Assembly (NCBI RefSeq): GCF_019468565.1
Contig: NZ_CP080521.1
Coordinates: forward strand, 1,612,001 to 1,676,000
Direction: 5' to 3'
Length of the DNA: 64,000 nucleotides
Source of the DNA: Pseudonocardia sp. DSM 110487
GTDB taxonomy: Bacteria; Actinomycetota; Actinomycetes; Mycobacteriales; Pseudonocardiaceae
In this document: in pieces, positions 8,694-16,917 of the stretch
Position numbering within the stretch: the stretch's first letter is position 1
Layout of the letters: each line of letters begins with the position of its first letter
The notes under the pieces: generated by a model
Database searches by the model: none
The model's input: only the letters and a program-made list of their open reading frames with translations
Told to the model about the DNA's origin: nothing
Translations under genes and position numbers: made by a program

Positions 8694-9452
8694 ATGCCTC
8701 GACGCACCGCCGCGGTCGACCGACGCGCCGAACGAGATGCGCTCGATCCGCGCATCCCCCTGCACGAGCGGGTCCAGGAGGCGCTGCGGCGCCGGGTGGA
8801 GGAGGGTGAGTTCTCCCCGTCCTCACCGCTTCCCGCGGAGGGGGAGCTCGCAGGGGCGTACGACGTGTCGCTGGGCACGATGCGGCGCGCGCTGGCCGGC
8901 CTTGCGTCGGCGGGATTGCTGGAGCGCCGCCAGGGCGACGGCACGTACCTGCGCCGGGCCCGGATGGACGGCTCGCTCTTCCGCTTCTTCCGCCACGGCG
9001 CGGACACCGATGCCGTGCCCGGGAGTCGGATCGTGGACAGGAGCGTGACCCGGGCCGACGAGCAGGTGGCCGATGCGCTCGGCTGCGCCGTCGGGGCCGA
9101 GGTGCTGCACCTGCGGCGCCACCGCCTCCGCGGGGATGTGGCGTTCCTCGTCGAGGACATCTGGCTGCCGTTGCCGCGCTTCGCGACGCTGGCCGAGCGG
9201 CCGCTGCAGGAGTTCGCGAACCTGCTCTACCCGATGTACGAGTCGGAGTGCGGCTCGGTCGTCGCCTCGGCGAGCGAGGAGCTCACGGTCGGCGCGGCAG
9301 ACGCCGCCGAGGCGCCGGTGCTCGGGTGCGCCGAGGGCGAGCCGGTCGTGGTCGTCGAACGGCGGGCCCGGCTGCACACCGGAGAGGTGATCGAGTTCCG
9401 GCGCACGCGGGGCGCGGCGGCGGGCTTCCGCTACCGGGTGGAGATCCGCTGA
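8694..9452 (+). CDS. GntR-family regulator, HutC/UTRA type
   Basis: 252-aa regulator with an N-terminal winged helix-turn-helix (residues ~20-90: LHERVQEALRRRVEEGEF, LPAEGELAGAYDVSLGTMRRAL) and a C-terminal UTRA effector domain (residues ~105-248, including FLVEDIWLPL and VVVERRARLHTGEVIEFRRT). UTRA domains bind small organic metabolites and release the repressor from DNA. It overlaps the following transporter by 1 nt (TGATG), so both are co-transcribed, and it faces the amidohydrolase operon. The ATG follows the predicted operator closely, which fits autoregulation. Confidence 0.9.
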   Translation: MPRRTAAVDRRAERDALDPRIPLHERVQEALRRRVEEGEFSPSSPLPAEGELAGAYDVSLGTMRRALAGLASAGLLERRQGDGTYLRRARMDGSLFRFFRHGADTDAVPGSRIVDRSVTRADEQVADALGCAVGAEVLHLRRHRLRGDVAFLVEDIWLPLPRFATLAERPLQEFANLLYPMYESECGSVVASASEELTVGAADAAEAPVLGCAEGEPVVVVERRARLHTGEVIEFRRTRGAAAGFRYRVEIR

Positions 9453-10729
9453 TGACCGCCGAAGTGATCTCCGTCCTCGTCCTCCTCGCGGTGTTCGGCC
9501 TCGCGCTGTGGCGCCCCGTCAACATGGGCGCGCTCGCGCTCGTCGCGGCGTTCGTGCTGGGCACGGTCTACTTCGGCAGCTCTGTTCCGGAGATTGCCGC
9601 GGGCTTCCCGGCATCGTTGATGATCACTCTGATCGGTGTGACGTTCCTGTTCGGCCTCGCCAAGGCCAATGGCACCGTCGACCTCGTGGTGCACGGTGCC
9701 GTGCGCGCTGTCGGGGGCCGGCTCGTGCTCGTGCCCTGGGTGTTCTTCGTGCTCGCCGCGTTGATCACGGCGGCGGGCGCGGTGACCGCGGCGACCAACG
9801 CCATCCTCGTCCCGATCGGGATCGCGCTCGCGGCCCGCCACCGGATCAACCCGCTCCTCGTCGGCCTGTCGATCATCAACGGGACGAACGCGGGGGGCTT
9901 CTCGCCGATCTCCGTCTACTACACGATCGTCGCGGGCGGGCTCGACCAAGCCGGCGTGCAGGTGTCCCCGCTCCCGGTCTTCGCCGCGACTTTCCTGTTC
10001 AACCTCGCCCTCAACGCCGCCGCGGTCACGGTTCTCGGTGGATGGCGGCACAAGGTCCAGGTGCCGGTGGCGGCCGGCGTGGGCTCGGGCGGAACGGGCT
10101 CCGAGCTCCCCGAGCCGGAGGAGGAACGGCACTGGGGCATGGAGCAGCAGGTGACCGTCCTCGCGTTCGTCCTGGTCATCGCTGGTGTGCTGGGCCTCGG
10201 GCTGGACATCGGGTTCACCGCTCTGACGGCGGGGGTCGTGCTCGCCCTGCTCTTCCCGCACGGCTCGGCGGCCGCGGCCGGCTCGATCGCGTGGCCGGTG
10301 GTCCTGCTGATCGGCGGGATCATCACCTACATCAGCCTGCTGCAGGCACAGGGAGTCGTGGCCACCCTCGCGGGCGCCGTCGGCGGCATCGGGCAGCCGT
10401 TGCTCGCCGCCTTCCTGCTGCTGCTGATCGCGGGCCTGGTCTCGGCGTTCGCGTCCACCAACGCGATGTTCGGCGTGGTCGTCCCGCTCGCGGCGCCGTT
10501 CCTGGCCACCGGCTCGCTCCCACTGCTGGGGTTCGTGATCGCGCTGTGCATCGCGGCCTCCGCGGTCGATTCCAGCCCCTTCTCCACCGGCGGCGCGCTG
10601 ATCGTCGCGAGCAGCGAGGAGGAGCACAGGACGAAGGTCTTCCGCGGGCTCATGGCGTGGGGGATGTCGATGATCGCGGTGGCCCCGGTGGCGGCGTGGG
10701 TGGTGTTCGTGCTGGTGCCGTCGCTCTAG
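9452..10729 (+). CDS. MatC-type dicarboxylate carrier (SLC13/IT superfamily)
   Basis: 425-aa polytopic membrane carrier. The N-terminal half matches the MatC N-terminal family: RPVNMGALALVAAFVLGT, FPASLMITLIGVTFLFGLA, then AAGAVTAATNAILVPIGIAL and INGTNAGGFSPISVYY; the second half repeats the fold with SAFASTNAMFGVVVPLA near residue 350. MatC proteins import malonate and similar dicarboxylates. The ATG overlaps the stop of the GntR gene; longer in-frame extensions upstream lie inside that gene and are not real. Co-transcription with a UTRA regulator suggests substrate induction. It ends convergent with the GlxA-like regulator. Confidence 0.85.
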   Translation: MTAEVISVLVLLAVFGLALWRPVNMGALALVAAFVLGTVYFGSSVPEIAAGFPASLMITLIGVTFLFGLAKANGTVDLVVHGAVRAVGGRLVLVPWVFFVLAALITAAGAVTAATNAILVPIGIALAARHRINPLLVGLSIINGTNAGGFSPISVYYTIVAGGLDQAGVQVSPLPVFAATFLFNLALNAAAVTVLGGWRHKVQVPVAAGVGSGGTGSELPEPEEERHWGMEQQVTVLAFVLVIAGVLGLGLDIGFTALTAGVVLALLFPHGSAAAAGSIAWPVVLLIGGIITYISLLQAQGVVATLAGAVGGIGQPLLAAFLLLLIAGLVSAFASTNAMFGVVVPLAAPFLATGSLPLLGFVIALCIAASAVDSSPFSTGGALIVASSEEEHRTKVFRGLMAWGMSMIAVAPVAAWVVFVLVPSL

Positions 10730-10741
10730 GCCGTGTCTCGT
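10728..10741. repeat. 14-bp exact repeat, copy 1
   Basis: AGGCCGTGTCTCGT overlaps the stop of the carrier gene and recurs in the same orientation at 20165-20178, just after another transporter gene. It may be a trace of an insertion-sequence end; nothing else of an element is visible here. Confidence 0.4.
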
Positions 10742-10750
10742 AGCTGATCG

Positions 10751-11641
10751 CTACCCCGCGCGGCTGCCCACTCCCACCTCGACCCGCTCGCGTGCGGCCC
10801 GCCGGTACGACTGCGGGGACGCCCCTGTCGCGCGGGTGAACTGCAGGCGGAAGTTGCTCGTGCTGCCGAAGCCGGTCATCCGGGCGATCCGCTCGACCGG
10901 TTCGCAGGTGGTCTCGAGCAGGTGCAGTGCGCGGCGGATGCGCTGGGAGAGCAGCCACTGCATCGGCGACGTGCCGAGCGCGGCCTCGAAGCGGCGGGCG
11001 AGGGTTCGTGAGCTCACGTGCGCTGCCCGCGCGAGGTCGGCGAGGCTGAGCGGCTCGCCGAGGCGCGCGGTGGCCCACTCGATCACGTCGGCGAGGTCGT
11101 CGGCGGTGGCGGGGCCGTCGTCGTGTCGCACGAGTTCTTGGCACAGCTCGACGGTGGTGGCGCCGCCGGCACACGTGTGGATGCCGCCGTCGGTGACAGT
11201 GGGGGCGGAGGTGTCGACGAGGATCCGCGGGAAGCGGCGCCGCAGGTCGTCCGCGAGATCGGGGCGGGTGGTCGCGCGGCGGCCGCTGAGCACGCCCGCC
11301 GCGGCGACGTCGAAGGTGCCGGAGCCCGTCGCGGCGATCCGGGCCCCGTGAGCGGCAGCTGTGCGCAGCGCGTGGGCGATCGCGGGGTGCGGGTCGAGCG
11401 GATGCTCCTGGCCCCCCGGGACGATCACGGTGTTCGCCGAGCGCAGCCCGCCGAGGCCGTGTGACGCCTCGATCGAGAAGCCGGACGCGAGCGTGACCCG
11501 GCCCGGCTCGAGGGCGCAGAACCGCATCACGTACCGCTTGTGGGTGAGCACCTCCGCAGGCGTTCCCAGCTCGATGATCGAAGCGGCCGGCGTCGCCAGC
11601 ACCGCCACCGTGTGTTCCGCAGCGTGTCTCTCTCCCGGCAC
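10751..11641 (-). CDS. GlxA-like AraC-family regulator with DJ-1/PfpI domain
   Basis: 296-aa transcription factor. Residues ~10-175 form a class-I glutamine-amidotransferase-like (DJ-1/PfpI) sensing domain (VAVLATPAASIIELGTPAEV, NTVIVPGGQEH, ARIAATGSGTFDVAAAGVL); the nucleophile position carries Ser rather than Cys in this elbow, as expected for a sensor rather than an enzyme. Residues ~205-290 are the AraC double helix-turn-helix (LADLARAAHVSSRTLARRFE, IARMTGFGSTSNFRLQFTRA). Such regulators often activate catabolism of amines or amides. No target operon is obvious; the neighbours are a convergent carrier and the STAND regulator upstream. Confidence 0.9.
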   Translation of the reverse strand: MPGERHAAEHTVAVLATPAASIIELGTPAEVLTHKRYVMRFCALEPGRVTLASGFSIEASHGLGGLRSANTVIVPGGQEHPLDPHPAIAHALRTAAAHGARIAATGSGTFDVAAAGVLSGRRATTRPDLADDLRRRFPRILVDTSAPTVTDGGIHTCAGGATTVELCQELVRHDDGPATADDLADVIEWATARLGEPLSLADLARAAHVSSRTLARRFEAALGTSPMQWLLSQRIRRALHLLETTCEPVERIARMTGFGSTSNFRLQFTRATGASPQSYRRAARERVEVGVGSRAG

Positions 11642-11693
11642 GGAGTGACTCTCCGCGACCGCGCGGTCCGAGGCCAGGCCATCCGCCGGTCAA

Positions 11694-14198
11694 CTACCGG
11701 TCAACGGGGTGCGCGCCGAGGCGCGCCTGGATGGCCACCGTGCTGACCTCGCCGTCCGTGGTGTTCTCGGCGCCGAGGTCGGTGAGGATGGCCAAGGCCC
11801 GTCGCCAGTGCCGGCGGGCTTCCTCGTGCCGATCGAGCGCCTCGTACGCGTGAGCGAGACCGTCGTGGGCGTTCGCCTGGTCGGCGGGCTGGTTCAGCCG
11901 GGTCGCGACGTCGAGCGCCTCGCAGTGGGACGTGACGGCCTGATCGTGGCGACCGGCGGCGAAGTGGAGGCGGCCCGTCCCTTGGAGGGCCTCGAACTCC
12001 AGGTTCCGGTTGCCGATCTCGCGGGTGAGTGCGAGGGCCTGTCGGTAGGTCTGCGCGGCCTGGTCGAGCCTGCCCAGCACGCGCTGGGCCGACGCGAGGC
12101 CGATCATGCCGTTGAGCTCACCGTGCCGGCTGCCGATGGAGCCTGCGATCAGGTGCGCCTGCTCGAAGCAGGCGACCGCCTCCTCCGGCCGGCCCTGCTG
12201 TCGGTGCTGCCAGCCGAGCCCGGCCAGCGCGTCGGCCTCGATGCTGCGGTTGCCGGTGTCGCGGGCGAGCACGCGCGCTCGCAGGAAGGCATCGAAGGCC
12301 TGTGCGTAGTCGCCGAGCTGGCGGTGCAGCCACCCGAGCGCGATCAGGGCGTTGAGCTCGGTGATGTGGTGACCGGTGTCGTGGGCGAGCTGCCGGGCCT
12401 TCGAGAGGCTTTCCGCGGCCTGGGTGAACCGGCCCTGCAACAGGTGGACGTGGCCGAGGCCGAGGCGTGCGTCCATCTCGACGGAGATGTCGCCGTTGGC
12501 ACTGGCGAGCGTCAACGCCTGGGCGTAGCAGTCGGCGGCCTGCTCGTTGTGGCCGTGCTTGAGGTGCGTTCGCCCGAGGTTGGCCAGCGCGGTCTGCTCT
12601 GCGGCGCCGTCGCCCGTGGCGCGGGCGACGGCGAGCGCCTGGCCGTGGAGCGCCTCGGCGGCGTCGTACCGGCCCCTGCCGACGACGTGGACGTGCAGGA
12701 GTGCGGCCAGGTGATGGGTGTGCTCGGGCCAGCCGTGATCGGCGGCGTGCCGGGCCACCGCGAACAGGGTGGGGAGCTCGGTGTCGAGCCATGCGATCGC
12801 GGCGGCCGGGCCGTCGAGCGTGGGCGCGGGGACGTCGGAGGGCGGAACCTCCGGCCTGCGGGCGCGCTCGTACGGGTAGGCGGTGTCCATGGCGACGGCG
12901 GCGCAGTGGCGGTAGTGGTCGAACAGCCGGGTGAGCGCGGCCCGCCCGTCGGGCTCGTCGACGTCGGCTCTCGCGCGGCTGTGGGATCGGACCAGGTCGT
13001 GGAACCGGTGCCAGCCGGGGGCCGGCTCCTGCAGGAGGTGCGCGTCGAGCAGGCCGTCGATCAGCCGCTCGGCCCGCTGCGGGGTGGTGCCGAGCAACGC
13101 GGCGGCCGCGGGCACGGTCAGCTCCGCTCCGGGATGCAGCCCGAGCAGCCGGTACGCGCGCTGCTGATCGCCGGGCAGCTGCCGGTAGGAGAGGTCCAGG
13201 GTGGCGGTCACGCTGCGCTCGCCCGCCTCGAGCTCGGCGAGCCCATGCGTACGTGCCCGCAAGCGCTCGATCAGGTGCGCGACCCTCCACGAGGGGCGGG
13301 ATCCCAGGCGGGCGGCGGCGAGGCGGACGGCGAGCGGGAGCCGACCGCACAGCTCGACGAGCTCGGCGAGCCGCGCGGGCGGATCGTCGCGCACCCGGTG
13401 CTCCCCGGCGGCGCGGGCGAACAGGGTGACGGCATCGGGCAGGGAGAGCACGTCGAGCGAGAGCGCGTGGCCGTGGTCGAGCCCGGTGAGCAGGCGCCGG
13501 CTCGTGACGAGCACGAGGCAGCCGGGCGTTCCCGGGAGCAGCGGCTCCACCTGCTCCTCGGCAGCCGCGTTGTCGAGCAGGATCAGGGCCTGGTGGTCGG
13601 CGAGCCTCGTGCGGTACAGCGCGGCTCGGTCCTCGGGTTCCGGCGGGATCTGCTCCGCGGGCACCCCGAGGGCGCGGAGTACGCGATCGAGCGCTTCGCC
13701 CGGCTCGACCGGACGCCCAGCTTGGGTGTGTCCGTGCAGGTCGAGGTAGATCTGCTCGTCCGGGTAGCGGGACGCCACGCGGTGCGCCGCCTGCACGGCA
13801 AGGGCCGTCTTGCCCACGCCCGCCATACCGGCGATCGTGACGATCACCAAGCGGTTCGGGTCGCTGATCCGGTCCAGTTCTGCGAGTTCGGCCTCCCGGC
13901 CGGTGAAGAGGGGAGACGGCCCCGGGAGCTGCCGCAATCGGTCCGGAGCGGGCGCGCGGTTCGCGGACACGAGCAACGCGCGCTCCTCGGAGCTCAGCCC
14001 GAGTGCGTCGGCGAGCAGCCGGATCGACGCGCTCTGCGCGGCACCACCGCGTTCGAACCTGCGGATGGAGCGCACGGAGAGGCCGGCCCGCACGGCGAGT
14101 TGTTCCTGTGTCAGTAGCGCCCGTTCCCGCCACTCCCGCAGCAGCTGCCCGGTGTCCGCACGGACCTCCACCGGATCGGTGGCGCCTGTCCTCCTCAT
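11694..14198 (-). CDS. XRE-STAND-TPR transcriptional regulator (NB-ARC)
   Basis: 834-aa signal-transduction ATPase. N-terminal XRE helix-turn-helix at residues ~15-70 (LLTQEQLAVRAGLSVRSIRRFE), then an NB-ARC NTPase with the P-loop GMAGVGKTALA near residue 125, Walker-B-like LILLDN near 206 and LVLVTSRR after it, and a C-terminal array of TPR repeats from about residue 470 (for example ALANLGRTHLKHGHNEQAAD). These proteins resemble AfsR but with an XRE rather than a SARP DNA-binding domain. The ATG at 14198 follows a GAGGGGGG ribosome site; a 33-residue longer frame lacks one. It is divergent from the exported dioxygenase across a promoter rich in repeats and is its likely regulator. Confidence 0.9.
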   Translation of the reverse strand: MRRTGATDPVEVRADTGQLLREWRERALLTQEQLAVRAGLSVRSIRRFERGGAAQSASIRLLADALGLSSEERALLVSANRAPAPDRLRQLPGPSPLFTGREAELAELDRISDPNRLVIVTIAGMAGVGKTALAVQAAHRVASRYPDEQIYLDLHGHTQAGRPVEPGEALDRVLRALGVPAEQIPPEPEDRAALYRTRLADHQALILLDNAAAEEQVEPLLPGTPGCLVLVTSRRLLTGLDHGHALSLDVLSLPDAVTLFARAAGEHRVRDDPPARLAELVELCGRLPLAVRLAAARLGSRPSWRVAHLIERLRARTHGLAELEAGERSVTATLDLSYRQLPGDQQRAYRLLGLHPGAELTVPAAAALLGTTPQRAERLIDGLLDAHLLQEPAPGWHRFHDLVRSHSRARADVDEPDGRAALTRLFDHYRHCAAVAMDTAYPYERARRPEVPPSDVPAPTLDGPAAAIAWLDTELPTLFAVARHAADHGWPEHTHHLAALLHVHVVGRGRYDAAEALHGQALAVARATGDGAAEQTALANLGRTHLKHGHNEQAADCYAQALTLASANGDISVEMDARLGLGHVHLLQGRFTQAAESLSKARQLAHDTGHHITELNALIALGWLHRQLGDYAQAFDAFLRARVLARDTGNRSIEADALAGLGWQHRQQGRPEEAVACFEQAHLIAGSIGSRHGELNGMIGLASAQRVLGRLDQAAQTYRQALALTREIGNRNLEFEALQGTGRLHFAAGRHDQAVTSHCEALDVATRLNQPADQANAHDGLAHAYEALDRHEEARRHWRRALAILTDLGAENTTDGEVSTVAIQARLGAHPVDR

Positions 14199-14247
14199 CG
14201 TGCCCCCCTCGCCCGGGTGAAGCCTAGGCGCGCCCACCATCCGGTGA

Positions 14248-14292
14248 GCCGGCGCGCACAGCCGTGTTCGGCCGCATCCTGTGCGCGCCGGC
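14248..14292. promoter_or_regulatory. Perfect 14-bp inverted repeat in divergent promoter
   Basis: GCCGGCGCGCACAG (14248-14261) and its exact complement CTGTGCGCGCCGGC (14279-14292) are separated by 17 nt. Both arms end in the CACAG core that recurs in the phased repeats just downstream. It lies between the STAND regulator and the dioxygenase and is probably an operator. Confidence 0.65.
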
Positions 14293-14295
14293 CCC

Positions 14296-14324
14296 ACAGG
14301 AAGCGGACAGGAAGCGCACAGGAA
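14296..14324 (+). promoter_or_regulatory. Three ACAGGAA repeats phased at 11 bp (SARP/AfsR-like box)
   Basis: ACAGGAA begins at 14296, 14307 and 14318, exactly one helical turn apart. Heptameric direct repeats spaced by 11 bp are the known binding pattern of SARP and AfsR-type activators in streptomycetes. The array ends 59 bp before the GTG of the dioxygenase, a plausible activator position. Confidence 0.65.
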
Positions 14325-14383
14325 TGCCCCACCTCCCGTTCCTACCGTGGGAGCCGAGCAGCCATCCCACCACCGGAGGAACC

Positions 14384-15301
14384 GTGAGGCACGAGCCGAC
14401 CTACGAAGGGCGCCCCCTCGTCCGACCCGATGAGGAGGTCGTCGACCAGGGCCTCGGCTTCGACATCACGACCCTCATGAGCCGCAGGTGGATGCTGCGG
14501 GCTTTCGGGCTCGGCGCCGCCGCCGCGGGCCTCGCGGCCTGCGCGAGTGGCACCACCACCTCGGCGAGCTCCGCGAGCGCCACGACGACCGCGTCGAGCA
14601 CTGGCCTGGTGGAGATCCCCGACGAGACCGCGGGCCCGTACCCCGGCGACGGCTCGAACGGCCCGAACGTGCTCGCGGAGAGCGGCATCGTCCGCGGCGA
14701 CATCCGGTCGAGCTTCGGCGGGGCGAGCGGCACAGCAGCGGGCGTCCCACTCACCATCCAGCTGACCGTCCTCGACATCGCGAACGGCGGATCCGCCTTC
14801 GCAGGCGTGGCCGTCTACGTCTGGCACTGCAGCCGCGAGGGTGAGTACTCGATGTACTCGAGCGCGATCGAGGACCAGAACTACCTGCGCGGGGTGCAGA
14901 TCGCCGACTCCTCCGGGCGCGTGAGCTTCACCAGCATCTTCCCGGCCTGCTATCCGGGCAGGTGGCCGCACATCCACTTCGAGGTCTACCCGGACCAGGC
15001 GAGCATCACCGACGCCGGGAACGCCATCGCCACCTCGCAGATCGCGCTTCCCCAGGACGTCTGCGACATCGTGTACGAGCAGCCCGGGTACGAGCAGTCG
15101 GTCGGCAACCTCTCGGAGGTCACCCTCGCCTCGGACAACGTCTTCCGCGACGACGGTGGCGTGCACGAGCTCGGTGCCGTGACCGGCGACGTCGCAGGCG
15201 GCTACACCGTGTCCCTCACGGCCCCCGTCGACACGACCACCACCCCGACCGCCGGCAGCGCCCCCGGAGGCGGCCGGGGTGGGCCGCCACCGTCACGCTG
15301 A
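14384..15301 (+). CDS. Exported intradiol ring-cleavage dioxygenase
   Basis: 305-aa protein with a twin-arginine-type signal (SRRWMLRAFGLG, residues ~32-43) ending in a lipobox (GLAAC, Cys about 52), then an intradiol dioxygenase domain of the protocatechuate 3,4-dioxygenase beta-chain-like family. Candidate Fe(III) ligands are Tyr in GPYPG near 85, and Tyr/His/His in CYPGRWPHIHFEV near 190-197. The GTG at 14384 has GGAGGA 5 nt upstream. The unusual N-terminal ~30 residues before the RR motif carry YEGRPLVRPDEEVVDQGLGFD. Known family members cleave catechols intracellularly; a secreted, lipid-anchored form would act on external aromatics or lignin fragments. The tail is rich in Gly, Pro and Thr. 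Confidence 0.85.
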   Translation: MRHEPTYEGRPLVRPDEEVVDQGLGFDITTLMSRRWMLRAFGLGAAAAGLAACASGTTTSASSASATTTASSTGLVEIPDETAGPYPGDGSNGPNVLAESGIVRGDIRSSFGGASGTAAGVPLTIQLTVLDIANGGSAFAGVAVYVWHCSREGEYSMYSSAIEDQNYLRGVQIADSSGRVSFTSIFPACYPGRWPHIHFEVYPDQASITDAGNAIATSQIALPQDVCDIVYEQPGYEQSVGNLSEVTLASDNVFRDDGGVHELGAVTGDVAGGYTVSLTAPVDTTTTPTAGSAPGGGRGGPPPSR

Positions 15302-15395
15302 CGGTCCGGCCAGGGCTCTTGGGGGCGACGTCCGTCGCCGCCGCTGGACGAATTCTGCCTGTGTCCGGCCGGAGACTCTGGGTAGAGTCCCCGCC

Positions 15396-15899
15396 GTGAC
15401 CGGCCGGCGCAGATCCCTCAGCCTGGTGCTCAACGGCACCTTCGACCGCGCCCTCGAGGTGGCGGCCGAGCTCGAGGACTCCCTCATGCTCGCCGGCGAC
15501 CGGCCGGGCGGGGACGGCACGCTGTTCCGGGTTCGAGCGCTGGCTCGCGACCTCGAGGGCGCCTTCATGGACGCGCTGGCCATCCGCGCCCCGCTCGTCG
15601 GTGACTACGACGGTGCGCTCGGCTCGGCGCGCGACCTGGTCACCGTGCTGCGGCGGATCCACCCCCTCGCGTTCGCGCTCGACGACGGCCGGTACGCGGG
15701 CGTCAAGAGCAACGTCGACCACGCCTTCGCGTGCGCCCAGGTGTTCGTCACCGTGCTGGAGATGGCCGAGGAGCGCGGGCCGGGGGAGCCGGACCTCACC
15801 GTGGTGCCCGCGGACGGCTCAGCCGACGCGGAGGGGATGGAGGAGCAGGTGCGGGAGCAGTGGGCCCGCATCCTGCCGTTCCAGGGCGAGCGGAACTGA
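15396..15899 (+). CDS. Hypothetical helical protein
   Basis: I do not recognise this 167-aa protein. It starts at a GTG (VTGRRRSLSLVLNG), about 95 bp after the dioxygenase. It is predicted mostly alpha-helical with regular leucine/alanine spacing (FDRALEVAAELEDSLMLAG; ALARDLEGAFMDALAI; HAFACAQVFVTVLEMAEE) and no membrane segment. The coding-like composition and 4 helices suggest a real small soluble protein, perhaps a bundle. Its closest neighbours give no functional hint. Confidence 0.6.
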   Translation: MTGRRRSLSLVLNGTFDRALEVAAELEDSLMLAGDRPGGDGTLFRVRALARDLEGAFMDALAIRAPLVGDYDGALGSARDLVTVLRRIHPLAFALDDGRYAGVKSNVDHAFACAQVFVTVLEMAEERGPGEPDLTVVPADGSADAEGMEEQVREQWARILPFQGERN

Positions 15900-15993
15900 T
15901 CCGCCATCTCGCCGCCCGGCTGCACAAGCACGTTCGGCTCTGGCTGAGGGGTCGGTCCGCCAGACGAGTGGTCTCGCGCTGCTGTGGATCTGT

Positions 15994-16845
15994 TCACCCG
16001 ATGCCGGGGGTGGTGAAGGGGTACAGCGTGCGCAGGCCCTCGTTCAGCGCGTACGACAACGCCGATCCGTGGGTCTGCCTGGGGTACAGGCGGGAGGTGA
16101 GCTCCAGGGACGGGTAGTTGCGCAGCCGCAGCAGCTGCGCCATGCGGGTCATCGACCCGACGATGTCGGCGGCGGCCACATAGGGGTCGGTGAGCTCCGC
16201 TTCGCCCGCGCCGAGGAACACCTTCGCCGCCAGGTCGTCGTGGGTGGTGGCGTAGTCGGCCTCCAGCGTGAACAGCAGATCCTCACATCCGCTGAGGGCA
16301 GGGCTACTGGCCAGATAGCGGCCGAAGGCCGCCGGCCGGGAGAGCATGGCGTAGCCGACGAAGTGTCCGCCGTCGGAGAAGCCCACGAGGCCGTGGTCGT
16401 CGTCGAACCGGAACTCGGCCGCCAGCCGCGGGCGCAACTCGTCGACCAGGAACGACAGCAGTGCTTCCGCGCCGCCGCCGGCCGTCATCTCGTTGGACAT
16501 CGCTTCCATCCGCGCGCCGCCGGGCCCTGCATTGACCCATTTCGGCAGCGGGTAGAAGTCGTGTGTTCGACGCGCGGAGAACTCGGCGTGATCGCTCTCG
16601 TCGGGAGCGCCGACGCCGATCACGATGAGCTCGGGGACCTCTTGCACGGTGTGGAGCCAGTTCATCAGGCCGATGGCGAGCGGGAAGCTGAGGGACGCGT
16701 CTGTCACCCAGAGGACGGGGTAGCTGTGGTCACCGTGTTCGTACGACGGGGGGAGGGCGATGTGCACGTCGTGCGGCCATGGCACGGCGGTCCCCTGTAG
16801 CCGTCTGGTGGGCAGAACCTGATAGGCGTGCCGGGGGAGGGACAC
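15994..16845 (-). CDS. Alpha/beta-hydrolase, esterase-D/IroE-like
   Basis: 283-aa protein of the putative esterase family (PF00756 type). The nucleophile elbow is GFSDGG (Ser near residue 155), preceded by YPVLWVTDASLSF and LIVIGVGAPDE, and a C-terminal HGSALSYAL carries the likely catalytic His. Family members hydrolyse formylglutathione, siderophores or carbohydrate esters. The GTG at 16845 is chosen because AGGAGG lies just upstream; a 15-residue longer frame exists without one. It follows the LacI gene by about 70 bp on the same strand and may be co-transcribed. Confidence 0.8.
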   Translation of the reverse strand: MSLPRHAYQVLPTRRLQGTAVPWPHDVHIALPPSYEHGDHSYPVLWVTDASLSFPLAIGLMNWLHTVQEVPELIVIGVGAPDESDHAEFSARRTHDFYPLPKWVNAGPGGARMEAMSNEMTAGGGAEALLSFLVDELRPRLAAEFRFDDDHGLVGFSDGGHFVGYAMLSRPAAFGRYLASSPALSGCEDLLFTLEADYATTHDDLAAKVFLGAGEAELTDPYVAAADIVGSMTRMAQLLRLRNYPSLELTSRLYPRQTHGSALSYALNEGLRTLYPFTTPGIG

Positions 16846-16917
16846 AACTACCTCCTGTTGAAGCCGAGGTTTGTTCGGACATTCGACCACCCCGGCCCGC
16901 GGACTTCATCCCGACGT

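Noticed and set aside
9248..9451. N-terminal extension of the MatC-like carrier by 68 residues
   Set aside because: It lies within the GntR gene in another frame and is Arg/Gly-rich; the ATG at 9452 begins the first membrane helix directly.
14199..14297. 33-residue N-terminal extension of the XRE-STAND regulator
   Set aside because: It runs through the conserved inverted repeat of the promoter and lacks a ribosome site, while the ATG at 14198 has one.
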